42,458 bases of DNA, taken from contig RDZG01000093.1 of NCBI GenBank assembly GCA_004293915.1, forward strand, positions 1 to 42,458, read 5' to 3'. Within the stretch, counting starts at the first letter, position 1. Each line of letters begins with the position of its first letter. Of the stretch, positions 32,127-40,013 are shown in pieces. Source of the stretch: Bacteroidota bacterium (GTDB lineage: Bacteria; Bacteroidota; Bacteroidia; Cytophagales; UBA9547). A program made the translations under genes and the position numbers. The notes beneath the pieces were generated by a model that saw only the letters and a list, made by a program, of their open reading frames with translations, was not told the DNA's origin and made no database searches.

Positions 32127-33668
32127 CTAATTATCCCACTCTGTATCATTTCCAGAAAACTTGGAGGAATCAAACATAGAGTTAAAAAGATCTTTAAATT
32201 GCAATCCTCGTTCGAGTTTGGCTTTACTAATAAGTGAAAATTCTGCCAATCCGTGCAATACAAAATCCATTAAAAAGAGCTTTTCTTCGTGCTTGGCATT
32301 TGGATGGTATTGAGCTACAACTTCGGCTAAACCAGGAATTGATTTTAGGGCTTTTTCGTATGCAATATTTGTGTTTTCTGTTAAAACATCCAACACATTT
32401 CCATCGTTAAACCACTGAATAACAGTAGAATATGGATTAACAATTTCTTTTATTGGCAATTCAGGATTTTTGGCTTTGGGCTTCTTTTTAAATTTTTCTG
32501 GATCAGGAAAATAGGTTAAAAACAGGCTTCTAACCGATTTTCCAATTAAACTTTGCGAAACAATAAATGGACCTTCTTGCTCACCTTCATAAACCAATTC
32601 CATTTTTCCAGTTAGTGCTGGAATCACACCCCAAAAATCGGTCATTCTAACATACGTAGCTTTTTCAGCATTGATGAGCATTCTGCGTTCGGCTGCCGAA
32701 ACCAGATTTTCAAAAGCCGAAATGGTAAGTCGAGCCGAAACACCACTTTTTGCATCCACAAACTCGCTATTTCTAGCTTCAATTGCGATTTGCTCAATGA
32801 TATCATAAGCCAATTCGGGAAACGAAACAGCTGATTTTTGAGCTTCTTTGATATTTGCCTCTTGTTTGGTTATTTTTTTTCCTACCTCAATCGATTTTGG
32901 ATAATGCGTAATAATTTGGCTTTCGATTCGGTCTTTTAGTGGCGTAACAATGCTACCTCGGTTGGTATAATCTTCGGGATTTGCCGTAAAAATAAATTGA
33001 ATATCAAGCGGCAAACGCATTTTGAATCCTCTAATTTGAATATCGCCTTCTTGCAAAATATTAAACAACGAAACTTGTATACGAGCCTGTAAATCAGGTA
33101 ATTCGTTGATAACAAATAGTTGGCGGTGCGAACGAGGAATGATACCAAAATGAATTACACGTTCGTCAGAATAAGGCAATTTGAGTGAAGCAGCTTTTAT
33201 AGGATCCACATCGCCAATCAAATCGGCAACAGAAACATCAGGTGTGGCAAGTTTTTCGGTATATCTTTCCGAACGATGCAGCCATGCAATAGGAGTTTGG
33301 TCGCCATGCTTTTCTAAAATATCAAAAGCCGCTCTCGAAAGTGGAGCCAAAGGGTCGTCATTGAGTTCTGTGCCTTCGATGAATGGCACATATTCGTCCA
33401 ATAAATCTGTCATTTGGCGAGCAATTCGGGTTTTTGCTTGTCCACGCAAACCCAATAAAATAAAGTTATGTTGCGAAAGTATGGCTCGTTCTACATCTGG
33501 AATCACCGTATCTTCATAACCCCAAATGCCTTCAAAAACATTTTGTTTTGATTTTAATTTTGAAATTAAATTTTCTCTAAGCTCTTCTTTAATCGATTTT
33601 GATTTATATCCTGCTGATTTTAAATCTTTTAAGGTTTTTATTTTTGTAATTTCTTTTTCTGAAAACAT
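32127..33668 (-). CDS. Magnesium-chelatase subunit I-type AAA+ ATPase
   Basis: A 513-residue AAA+ protein. Residues 44-70 (VFEGIWGYEDTVIPDVERAI) precede Walker A LLGLRGQAKT (about 71-80). The Walker B region reads LFVINELPDLQ, with Asn where most relatives have Asp-Glu. The sensor/Arg-finger region is FTANPEDYTNRGSIVTPLKDR. This is the COG1239/MoxR-like group found in non-photosynthetic bacteria, where a VWA-domain protein is usually encoded next to it and the pair remodels other proteins. No VWA gene follows here. Downstream is the unrelated AAA_14 gene. Orientation and spacing suggest a single-gene transcript. Confidence 0.85.
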   Translation of the reverse strand: MFSEKEITKIKTLKDLKSAGYKSKSIKEELRENLISKLKSKQNVFEGIWGYEDTVIPDVERAILSQHNFILLGLRGQAKTRIARQMTDLLDEYVPFIEGTELNDDPLAPLSRAAFDILEKHGDQTPIAWLHRSERYTEKLATPDVSVADLIGDVDPIKAASLKLPYSDERVIHFGIIPRSHRQLFVINELPDLQARIQVSLFNILQEGDIQIRGFKMRLPLDIQFIFTANPEDYTNRGSIVTPLKDRIESQIITHYPKSIEVGKKITKQEANIKEAQKSAVSFPELAYDIIEQIAIEARNSEFVDAKSGVSARLTISAFENLVSAAERRMLINAEKATYVRMTDFWGVIPALTGKMELVYEGEQEGPFIVSQSLIGKSVRSLFLTYFPDPEKFKKKPKAKNPELPIKEIVNPYSTVIQWFNDGNVLDVLTENTNIAYEKALKSIPGLAEVVAQYHPNAKHEEKLFLMDFVLHGLAEFSLISKAKLERGLQFKDLFNSMFDSSKFSGNDTEWDN

Positions 33669-34258
33669 AAAAAGGGAATAAGTTTAGTTTAGTAATAACT
33701 TTAAAAACAACAGATAGGTTCAATGAATTTTAGAAGAAAAATCTTGAAACCGCCTAACTTATTTTTTATAAAATCTTTCATGTATAAATTTGGATTAGAA
33801 TATAAAAGCTATATGTAGTTATAAAAATACATTTTATACTTTTATAATTATTGGAAATTATTTGGCATTACGCTATTAATATTCGTGCAAGTTAATACTC
33901 CAAAATAGTAATTTCAATTTTAAAAAAAGCAGCTTAGTAATACAAAATTTTTTTAAGACAGTTTACTGCATGTTAGATAAACTTCACGATTTTGTATATA
34001 TTTATTATTTGCATAGCTAAAGTGATATTTTATAAACCTTTATCATCATAATTAAAACGGTTGAAGACAAAAATGCTTACTATTCTAAATTATTAATAAT
34101 CAACGTTTAACAAAATAATTACAAATTTATAGAAATGGAACCAAAAAGAAGCACTTACTTTAAGTGCTTATTTCAATCAAATACAATATATTAATTTAAG
34201 ACACTGTTATGTTGATTTTGAAATATACAAATGAATTTATTAAACTAAAAAAATTAAA
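33669..34258. other. 590-bp non-coding region between divergent genes
   Basis: Very AT-rich. It contains a TAAATTTG -7-like element on the plus strand at 33785-33792, too far (467 bp) from the receptor gene to assign, a 19-codon ATG frame (34135-34194), and the hairpin at 34149-34169. No RNA family recognised. The length is unusual for this window and suggests a regulated leader for the receptor gene. Confidence 0.45.
34149..34169. terminator. Perfect hairpin upstream of the TonB-dependent receptor
   Basis: Arms aagcactta and taagtgctt (9 bp) with a 3-nt loop. It is 90 bp before the receptor start. No U-tract follows, so an attenuator, operator or mRNA-stabilising structure is as likely as a terminator. 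Confidence 0.5.
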
Positions 34259-36439
34259 ATGACTAAATATATTTTGCATTTTTTCATGCTTTTTACTGTA
34301 CAAAAAGCAATATGTCAAAACATGTTTAAAACCATTATAAAAGATAGCATAAAAAACGAAATTATGATAGGTGTATTTGCAGGCATAAAAGGCACTACGC
34401 TTGGAGCAATTTCTAAAGAAAATGGCGAAATCTTGATAAACAATATACCAAATGGAAAGCAAACTGTAATCTTCTCTTTTTTAGGCTATAAAAACTCAGA
34501 GTTAGAACTAGAATTCCCGTTAAAAAAAGAAATTCCTTTTGTTCATTTATATGAAGTATCTGATGAACTTGAAGAAATAATTGTTCAAGGCACAAGAAGC
34601 AATAAAAGCATTTCTACTATTCCAACAAGGGTAGAGGTTTTGACAGAAGAAATAGATGAAGCAGCGACTATGGATCCAAGTAAAATTGCACATTTGCTTA
34701 CACACAGTACTGGAGTTCAGGTACAACAAACATCCGCCACAAGCAACACTTCCAATGTTCGTATACAAGGATTGGATGGAAGATATACTCAAATATTAAA
34801 AGACGGATTTCCGCTATATGGTGGGTTTTCTGGAAGTTTAAGCATTATGCAAATTCCACCTTTAGATTTACGCCAAGTTGAATATATAAAAGGTTCTGCA
34901 TCAACTTTGTATGGTGGTGGTGCTATCTCGGGACTCATAAATTTGATTTCAAAAGAACCAACAAGCGAAGAAACAATTTTGCACTTAAATGGTTCGCATA
35001 TTGGAGCTTTTGATGTAAACATGTTTACTAGCAAGAAATACGAAAAAATAGGATTTACATTATTAGCTCAAAGAAACATACACAGAGCGTTTGATGCCGA
35101 CAAAGACGGATTTTCTGATATGCCACAACTAGAAAAGTACAACGTTAATCCAAAGTTTGTATTCTATATAAACAATAAAACTAATTTAAACATTGGCGGA
35201 ACCTTTACTACAGAAAAAAGACAAGGGGGTGATATGAAATTGTTAAACAGCGAAGCTATTTCTGCAAAAAATTTTTACAAAGAAAGGAATGAAATTAGTA
35301 GAATTACTACACAAACAAAATTGAGTCATAAATTTGCTGAAAATCAAACATTTGAGTTTAGAAATTCATTCAATATTTTTGATAGGACACTTTTGATAGT
35401 TCCTTCGTTTATAGATGGGGATTATAAATTTGCAGGCATGCAATTATCCTCTTTTTCGGAACTTTCATATGTTATTAAACAGAATAAAAATATTTTTATT
35501 ACAGGATTAAACTTTTATACAGATAATTTTAGAGAAATACCTTTATATGGTATAAACCTAAGAAATGAAGACCGAAAAACCTTAGGTGCTTTTGCTAATT
35601 ATACCTTTGATTTAGGAGAAAAAGTATCTATTGAAAGTGGTTTGCGTGGAGATTATGTATTGAGCGACAAATTTTATTTTTTGCCTAGAACATCTGTATT
35701 ATTGAAATGGACGAACCGATTATCCACACGAATTGGTGGAGGAATGGGTTATAGAAATGCAAGCATTTTTAGCCAAGAAGCAGAACTGTTTGGGTTTAAA
35801 AATGTGTTGGCATTAAACCGAAACACTACACAATCCGAACGCTCTTTTGGCGGAAATGCTGATATAGGTTATAAATTGCCATTAGGCGACCGAATGTTTA
35901 TAAATTTCAATCAAATGTTTTTTTATACACACTTAAATAATCCTTTAGTATTACAAAACAATGGAAGTAGTTATGAATTTGTGAATACGTTTGGTTATAC
36001 AAAAAGTATGGGTACAGAAACTTTTTTTAAGTTTGGGTTTTATGATTTTGTTTTGTTTGTAGGTTATACATACACAGACGCAACCAATCATTTTAATAAC
36101 ACAAAATCCAACGTTACACTAACTCCAAAACATAGTTTGAAAGGCGACTTACTGTATGCTTTGCCAGGAAAATGGAGAATTGGGGTTGATTATGAATTTA
36201 AAAGCAGTCAAATATTGAGCAATGGAAACCAAACTCCATCTTTTTGGACTTATGGAGCAGTGATAGAACATTATTACAAAAATTTCACATTTTTTGGAAA
36301 TGTAGAAAACTTTTTTGATTACCGACAAACCAGACAAGAAAGTTTACTTTCTAAACCGAATAATACCCCACAATTTACAGAGGTATGGGCACCTTTAGAC
36401 GGATTTGTGTTTAATTTCGGTGTAAAAATAAAGTTATAG
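34259..36439 (+). CDS. TonB-dependent outer-membrane receptor
   Basis: A 726-residue receptor. Signal peptide at residues 1-20 (FFMLFTVQKAICQ). Residues about 22-95 form a carboxypeptidase-like regulatory domain (GTTLGAISKENGEILINNIP and VIFSFLGYKN). The plug runs from about 105 to 230: EEIIVQGTRSNKSIS, VRIQGLDGRYTQILKDGFPLYGG, RQVEYIKGSASTLYGGGAISGLINL. The remaining sequence is barrel-type to the end (FVFNFGVKIKL). It is not SusC-type by length (about 1000 in that family) and has no SusD neighbour. It resembles siderophore/cobalamin-type receptors; the substrate cannot be read. No TonB-ExbBD genes are nearby. Confidence 0.92.
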   Translation: MTKYILHFFMLFTVQKAICQNMFKTIIKDSIKNEIMIGVFAGIKGTTLGAISKENGEILINNIPNGKQTVIFSFLGYKNSELELEFPLKKEIPFVHLYEVSDELEEIIVQGTRSNKSISTIPTRVEVLTEEIDEAATMDPSKIAHLLTHSTGVQVQQTSATSNTSNVRIQGLDGRYTQILKDGFPLYGGFSGSLSIMQIPPLDLRQVEYIKGSASTLYGGGAISGLINLISKEPTSEETILHLNGSHIGAFDVNMFTSKKYEKIGFTLLAQRNIHRAFDADKDGFSDMPQLEKYNVNPKFVFYINNKTNLNIGGTFTTEKRQGGDMKLLNSEAISAKNFYKERNEISRITTQTKLSHKFAENQTFEFRNSFNIFDRTLLIVPSFIDGDYKFAGMQLSSFSELSYVIKQNKNIFITGLNFYTDNFREIPLYGINLRNEDRKTLGAFANYTFDLGEKVSIESGLRGDYVLSDKFYFLPRTSVLLKWTNRLSTRIGGGMGYRNASIFSQEAELFGFKNVLALNRNTTQSERSFGGNADIGYKLPLGDRMFINFNQMFFYTHLNNPLVLQNNGSSYEFVNTFGYTKSMGTETFFKFGFYDFVLFVGYTYTDATNHFNNTKSNVTLTPKHSLKGDLLYALPGKWRIGVDYEFKSSQILSNGNQTPSFWTYGAVIEHYYKNFTFFGNVENFFDYRQTRQESLLSKPNNTPQFTEVWAPLDGFVFNFGVKIKL

Positions 36440-36546
36440 AATATCAACTTTGTGATGTTTAGCAATATGACTTATTTTTTTGTAAGACACAATGCATCTA
36501 TATGGATTTCGAATATTCTACTTTGTTTATTACCCTTTTTAAAAAC

Positions 36547-37317
36547 CTATTCTGGAAATCCAAAAACTTTATTTGCTGTATGTGTGGTAATTTTTTTGAT
36601 TTCTAATGGCGATGTTTCATAAATATCAGCCAGTTTCTCGACTACAAAAGTTAAATAGCTTGATTCGTTTCTTTTGCCTCTAAATGGATCGGGTGCCAAA
36701 TAAGGTGCATCGGTTTCGAGTACCAATTGTGAAAGCGGTATTTCTTTCAAAATTTTTGCTAATCCTGCGTTTTTAAATGTAACTACACCACCAATTCCCA
36801 AATAAAAATTCATATCTGCCAAACGTTTGGCTTGCTCAATTGTACCCGAAAAACAATGAAAAATGCCAGTTAATGATTTTGAAAAAGGCAATTCTTTTAG
36901 TGTTTTTATGGTTTCGTCATTTGCTTTTCGAGAATGAATATTTATAGAAAGTTTATGCTCAAAAGCCCAACGAGCTTGAATTTTTAAAGCTTCGTATTGC
37001 TCAGCTTCAAATGTTCTATCGTGAAAAAAATCTAGCCCAATTTCGCCAATTGCGGCAAATTTGTGTGTAGGAAGGTATTTTTCGAGTAGTTGTAATTGTG
37101 ATTTATAATTTTCTTTTACATTGCACGGATGCAAACCCAACATAGGGAAACAAAAATCAGGATATTTTTTTGTGATTTCCAACATAGGTTCGATGCTTTC
37201 GGCATCAATATTGGGAATAAATATTTTTGAAACTCCCGTTTGTTTGGCTCTTTTGAGCATGGCATCTCGGTCGGTTTCAAAATCTACATCATATATGTGT
37301 GCGTGAGTGTCTATCAT
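36547..37317 (-). CDS. tatD: TatD family metal-dependent hydrolase/DNase
   Basis: A 256-residue TIM-barrel hydrolase of normal length. Metal ligands: THAHIYD (His5, His7), GEIGLDFFHD (Glu about 92), IHSRKA and IFHCFSG, and LETDAPYLAPDPFRGKRNE (Asp about 206). TatD proteins act as Mg-dependent 3'-5' exonucleases and in some species as D-aminoacyl hydrolases. It is 24 bp after the end of the methyltransferase half at 37342 on the same strand, so it may be read through from that locus. It is convergent with the receptor gene (107 bp between ends). Confidence 0.93.
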   Translation of the reverse strand: MIDTHAHIYDVDFETDRDAMLKRAKQTGVSKIFIPNIDAESIEPMLEITKKYPDFCFPMLGLHPCNVKENYKSQLQLLEKYLPTHKFAAIGEIGLDFFHDRTFEAEQYEALKIQARWAFEHKLSINIHSRKANDETIKTLKELPFSKSLTGIFHCFSGTIEQAKRLADMNFYLGIGGVVTFKNAGLAKILKEIPLSQLVLETDAPYLAPDPFRGKRNESSYLTFVVEKLADIYETSPLEIKKITTHTANKVFGFPE

Positions 37318-37341
37318 ATTGCCAACTGGTTTTAGTGGTTA

Positions 37342-38556
37342 TTATTTTATCTCAATTTTATCAATTTCTTTCATCAATCTATTTGTTTCGGTAAGCGCAA
37401 CGATGATTTTTTGATAATGCAAAATATCATCAAATTCTAGTTTTCTATCTTTACGGTCTTTGAGCCATTTTTGGGCAGGTTGGTAGCCTCCAATGTAAAA
37501 GTTCCAAGCTACTTCGGGTACATTATCAAAATACTGCGTGTCGTTGATGTACACAAGCCCCACCCCAGCCCTCCCCGAAGGGGAGGGAGAAAAACGTGGT
37601 TTTACAACTACATTGTTTCCGTCTTCAGGATATTGTGTGATGTATTTTTCAACTGTAGGGCTTTCCAATAAATGGATTTGGCGGAGTTGGCCGCCTAGAC
37701 TTACCAAGTTTTGAAAACTTGGTAAGTCTTTTGGATATGGCACTCTCGGAAAATCAATTTTTAAAAATTCTTTGTATTGCTCTCTATACGTAGGGGAGTG
37801 TAAAACCGCATAGATATAATCTAAAATGTCTATGGGAGCAAAATAATTATTAATGGTTAATGATGAATTATTAATTTTTTCATTTACAAATTCCAAATTT
37901 AATTTCTCTGCAATTTGCTTTACAATTTTTGTGTTTAGGTTGGGGGTTCTATCTGTTGATTGACCAATGGTTTGTTGGGCTGTGGCTTCGGGATAGAGGT
38001 ATAGAGGAAAAAAATAATTTCCTTCTTGTCCTTTATTTGAAATTAAGCACCTATCACTAATTTTTTTTGAAATGAATAAATGAAAGAATGACTTACTCGA
38101 TAATATTTTTGTTGTAACCAATGCAATATTTTCTTTGAAAAAATGTTTTTGTAAATCAACTCTCAATCTTTGAATTAGTTGATTATTGTATAAAAATTTC
38201 CGTTCATCAAAAACACGATAATTATATGTTATGATTTCATGTTCTAGAAAATCTATTTTGTAATTGGTTAATTGAGACTTTAAGTTTTCCGTATTACTCG
38301 ACACGAAAGTTTCATCTTTTCCCGTTGCAGAACCCATTTTGTAAAAATTAAACAACTCATCAACCTTAAAGCCTTTTTCATATAACCCTGATTGGTCAAA
38401 ATTCTTCTTCACCAAAAAGAAATTAGGAGCTTCTGGTTTCAACTCATTCCAGCTAATGGTACTTAGGGAGTTTTCACTCAAAAAATCATACTTAAATTCT
38501 CGCTTGCCTTGCAAATCAAAATGAAAAACTTGGGCTGGTTTCGTTTCTTTATTCAT
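37342..38556 (-). CDS. Downstream half of a split type ISP methyltransferase (copy B), C-terminal specificity part
   Basis: A 404-residue protein that aligns from VFHFDLQGKREFKYDFL to the C-terminal end with copy A (VFHYDLFGKREFKYDFL). Its start MNKETKPAQ is supplied by the end of the inserted nuclease gene: ATG at 38556 overlaps the nuclease stop by 8 bp. The first 230 residues (target-recognition region) differ from copy A. From FFPLYLYPEATAQQTIGQ on, the two are very similar (PIDILDYIYAVLHSPTY, YPKDLPSFQNLVSLG, AWNFYIGGYQPAQKWLKDRK). It has no catalytic NPPY motif of its own. Residues SPSPSGRAGVGL are an insertion from a GC-rich palindrome. It could work as a separate specificity subunit. 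Confidence 0.85.
   Translation of the reverse strand: MNKETKPAQVFHFDLQGKREFKYDFLSENSLSTISWNELKPEAPNFFLVKKNFDQSGLYEKGFKVDELFNFYKMGSATGKDETFVSSNTENLKSQLTNYKIDFLEHEIITYNYRVFDERKFLYNNQLIQRLRVDLQKHFFKENIALVTTKILSSKSFFHLFISKKISDRCLISNKGQEGNYFFPLYLYPEATAQQTIGQSTDRTPNLNTKIVKQIAEKLNLEFVNEKINNSSLTINNYFAPIDILDYIYAVLHSPTYREQYKEFLKIDFPRVPYPKDLPSFQNLVSLGGQLRQIHLLESPTVEKYITQYPEDGNNVVVKPRFSPSPSGRAGVGLVYINDTQYFDNVPEVAWNFYIGGYQPAQKWLKDRKDRKLEFDDILHYQKIIVALTETNRLMKEIDKIEIK
37557..37597. repeat. GC-rich palindromic element inserted in frame in methyltransferase copy B
   Basis: The core CCCTCCCC (37569-37576), 3-nt loop and GGGGAGGG (37580-37587) form a perfect 8-bp stem with a cTTCg-like loop on the minus strand, with flanking caccccagc. 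It is a C/G island in an AT-rich gene. It replaces four residues of copy A (ENGK) with about 12 (SPSPSGRAGVGL) and keeps the frame. I recall similar short palindromes, giving a GRAGVG peptide, in many Bacteroidota genomes. Confidence 0.8.
37697..37729. repeat. 33-bp palindrome inside methyltransferase copy B coding region
   Basis: Left arm AGACTTACCAAGTTTT, one central base, right arm its exact reverse complement. It encodes the KDLPSFQNLVSL peptide. Copy A has the same element at 40978-41010 with a single change. Confidence 0.92.
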
Positions 38557-39697
38557 GATCAGTTTCTATATTTTTCAATTGTTGGGTAAGTTGCTCCATC
38601 GTTGGCAAGCCCAGTTTGATGTTTTCTGGCAGTTCAGTATAGCGGTATTCGCTTACACCTATGGGTTTATTTATATCTTTCAAGGCAAATTCTACTTCGT
38701 AATTGTCCTTATTTTTACAAAGCAAAATGCCAATGGTAGGATTGTCGGTTGGGTCTTTTACCAATTCGTTGATGGCTGAAATATAAAAGTTGAGTTTGCC
38801 TATAAATTCGGGTTCAAACTCTTGATATTTTAGTTCTATCACGATATAACATTTTAGTTTGGTGTGATAGAATAGTAAATCTGTACGGTATTCTTTCGTG
38901 CCAATTTTGAGTAAATATTGCTGCCCCATGTAGGCAAAACCTTTGCCCAATTCGAGCAAAAACTGCGAAATGTGTTGCACCAGTTTTTGCTCCAAATCTT
39001 TTTCCTTAGCTTTTTCTGAAAGGGTTAAAAATTCAAAATGATATGGGTCTTTGAGTAAGGCATTAGCCAAATCGCCTTGCGTTTCGGGCAATACGTTCTT
39101 AAAATTGGTAATGGCACTTCCTTGTCTTTTAAACAGATTGGTCTCTATTTGGTACTCAAGCACCGCTCTACTCCAATTGTTTTCCACCGTTTTTTCGATA
39201 TAAAAACAGGCTTCCGATTTGTTCTTTATTTTCTGGATAATTAAAATATGGCTTCCCCAAGGAATATTAAAAAATATCTCATTATCAAACAGTTGCAATT
39301 GCGAAACGACCCGTTTCGCAATTGCAAAAATGGGCTCATCTAATTGCGAAACAACTTGTTTCGCAATTGCAGAATTAGGTTCATCCAATTGCGAAGCAGC
39401 TTGCTTCGTATTTGAAAAATAGAATAAAGTCCATTGCCTAACCAATTCCAGATTTCGCTTTGAAAACCCCGTCATTAAGGGAAATTCAGCTTGCAAATCT
39501 TTACTCAGTTGTCCTAAAAAGTTGCTCCCCCAATTGCTTGCTTCTTGCTTTGCAATAATTTGAATGCCCAAATCTAAATAAAGCATAAGCATCTCTTTAT
39601 TAATGGATATAGAGGCTTTTATTTGAGACTTTTTTACATTTTCTTTTATAGTATAAAGCCAGTTTTTATAACCGGAATCGGAAATCAAATTGCTCAT
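38549..39697 (-). CDS. DUF1016 / PDDEXK nuclease-domain protein (YhcG-like) nested in methyltransferase copy B
   Basis: A 382-residue protein. The N-terminal DUF1016 part has MLMLYLDLGIQI, LGQLSKDLQAEFP, GFSKRNLELVRQW and FNIPWGSHI. The C-terminal PDDEXK domain carries GTKEYRTDLLFYH (Asp) and YIVIELK (Glu-x-Lys), then EFIGKLNFYISAINE, as in YhcG proteins of about 350 residues. A 45-bp tandem repeat (QLDEPxxAIAKxVVS) expands residues 102-140. Its ATG lies 1 bp after the stop of the upstream methyltransferase fragment, and its stop overlaps the start of the downstream half, so it interrupts that gene at one point. DUF1016 nucleases often accompany restriction systems; the exact role is not established to my knowledge. 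Confidence 0.88.
   Translation of the reverse strand: MSNLISDSGYKNWLYTIKENVKKSQIKASISINKEMLMLYLDLGIQIIAKQEASNWGSNFLGQLSKDLQAEFPLMTGFSKRNLELVRQWTLFYFSNTKQAASQLDEPNSAIAKQVVSQLDEPIFAIAKRVVSQLQLFDNEIFFNIPWGSHILIIQKIKNKSEACFYIEKTVENNWSRAVLEYQIETNLFKRQGSAITNFKNVLPETQGDLANALLKDPYHFEFLTLSEKAKEKDLEQKLVQHISQFLLELGKGFAYMGQQYLLKIGTKEYRTDLLFYHTKLKCYIVIELKYQEFEPEFIGKLNFYISAINELVKDPTDNPTIGILLCKNKDNYEVEFALKDINKPIGVSEYRYTELPENIKLGLPTMEQLTQQLKNIETDHE
39299..39410. repeat. 45-bp in-frame tandem repeat with internal palindromes in the DUF1016 gene
   Basis: Unit 1 is 39299-39343, unit 2 is 39344-39388, and a partial unit starts at 39389. Each unit begins with an inverted repeat: ttgcgaaac - 5 nt - gtttcgcaa in units 1 and 2, and ttgcgaagc - 4 to 5 nt - gcttcg in the third. 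The units encode 15 residues each and lie between the DUF1016 N-domain and the FNIPWG region. Confidence 0.88.
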
Positions 39698-39698
39698 A

Positions 39699-40013
39699 TT
39701 ATTGCTTTTTTTTCTTTACAAAAATATTAATACTCACCCCTTGCATAATGTCAAATACGTTTTGATCAGGACTGCCATCTAGGCACACTTCCTTTTTCTT
39801 TGCGTTGCCATGTAGGTCTAGTATATATACCTTGTCAAACGTTTTCATCAATTCTTCTCTCATTTTTCGGTGAATAATACCATCTATAAAACTATTATTG
39901 GAAATAAATGCCAAAATACCTTCTCCCGTTTTTTCTACATAATATTGCCCTAAACGCAAAAATTTGATATAATCATCCGAAAGCGGGTTAAATAATTTTT
40001 GAAATTTGGTCAA
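39699..40013 (-). pseudogene. Upstream fragment of the split type ISP methyltransferase (copy B)
   Basis: The 104-codon frame has no ATG start (first possible TTG at 40013) and lacks the SAM-binding and NPPY motifs. From PLSDDYIKFLRLGQYYVEKT to GVSINIFVKKKKQ it matches copy A residues (NDDYVKFLRYGQHFIEK to GVSINIFVK). It stops at TAA (39699-39701), exactly where copy A continues with TGKKKANELGKVFHYD and where the DUF1016 gene starts. Its upstream end overlaps the 204-residue gene by 26 bp, which appears to have replaced the missing N-terminal part. Alone it cannot be an active methyltransferase; it could be untranslated. Confidence 0.82.

Noticed and set aside
34135-34194. A 19-codon peptide gene
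   Set aside because: No coding support beyond an ATG and a stop in AT-rich DNA; noted only as a possible leader.
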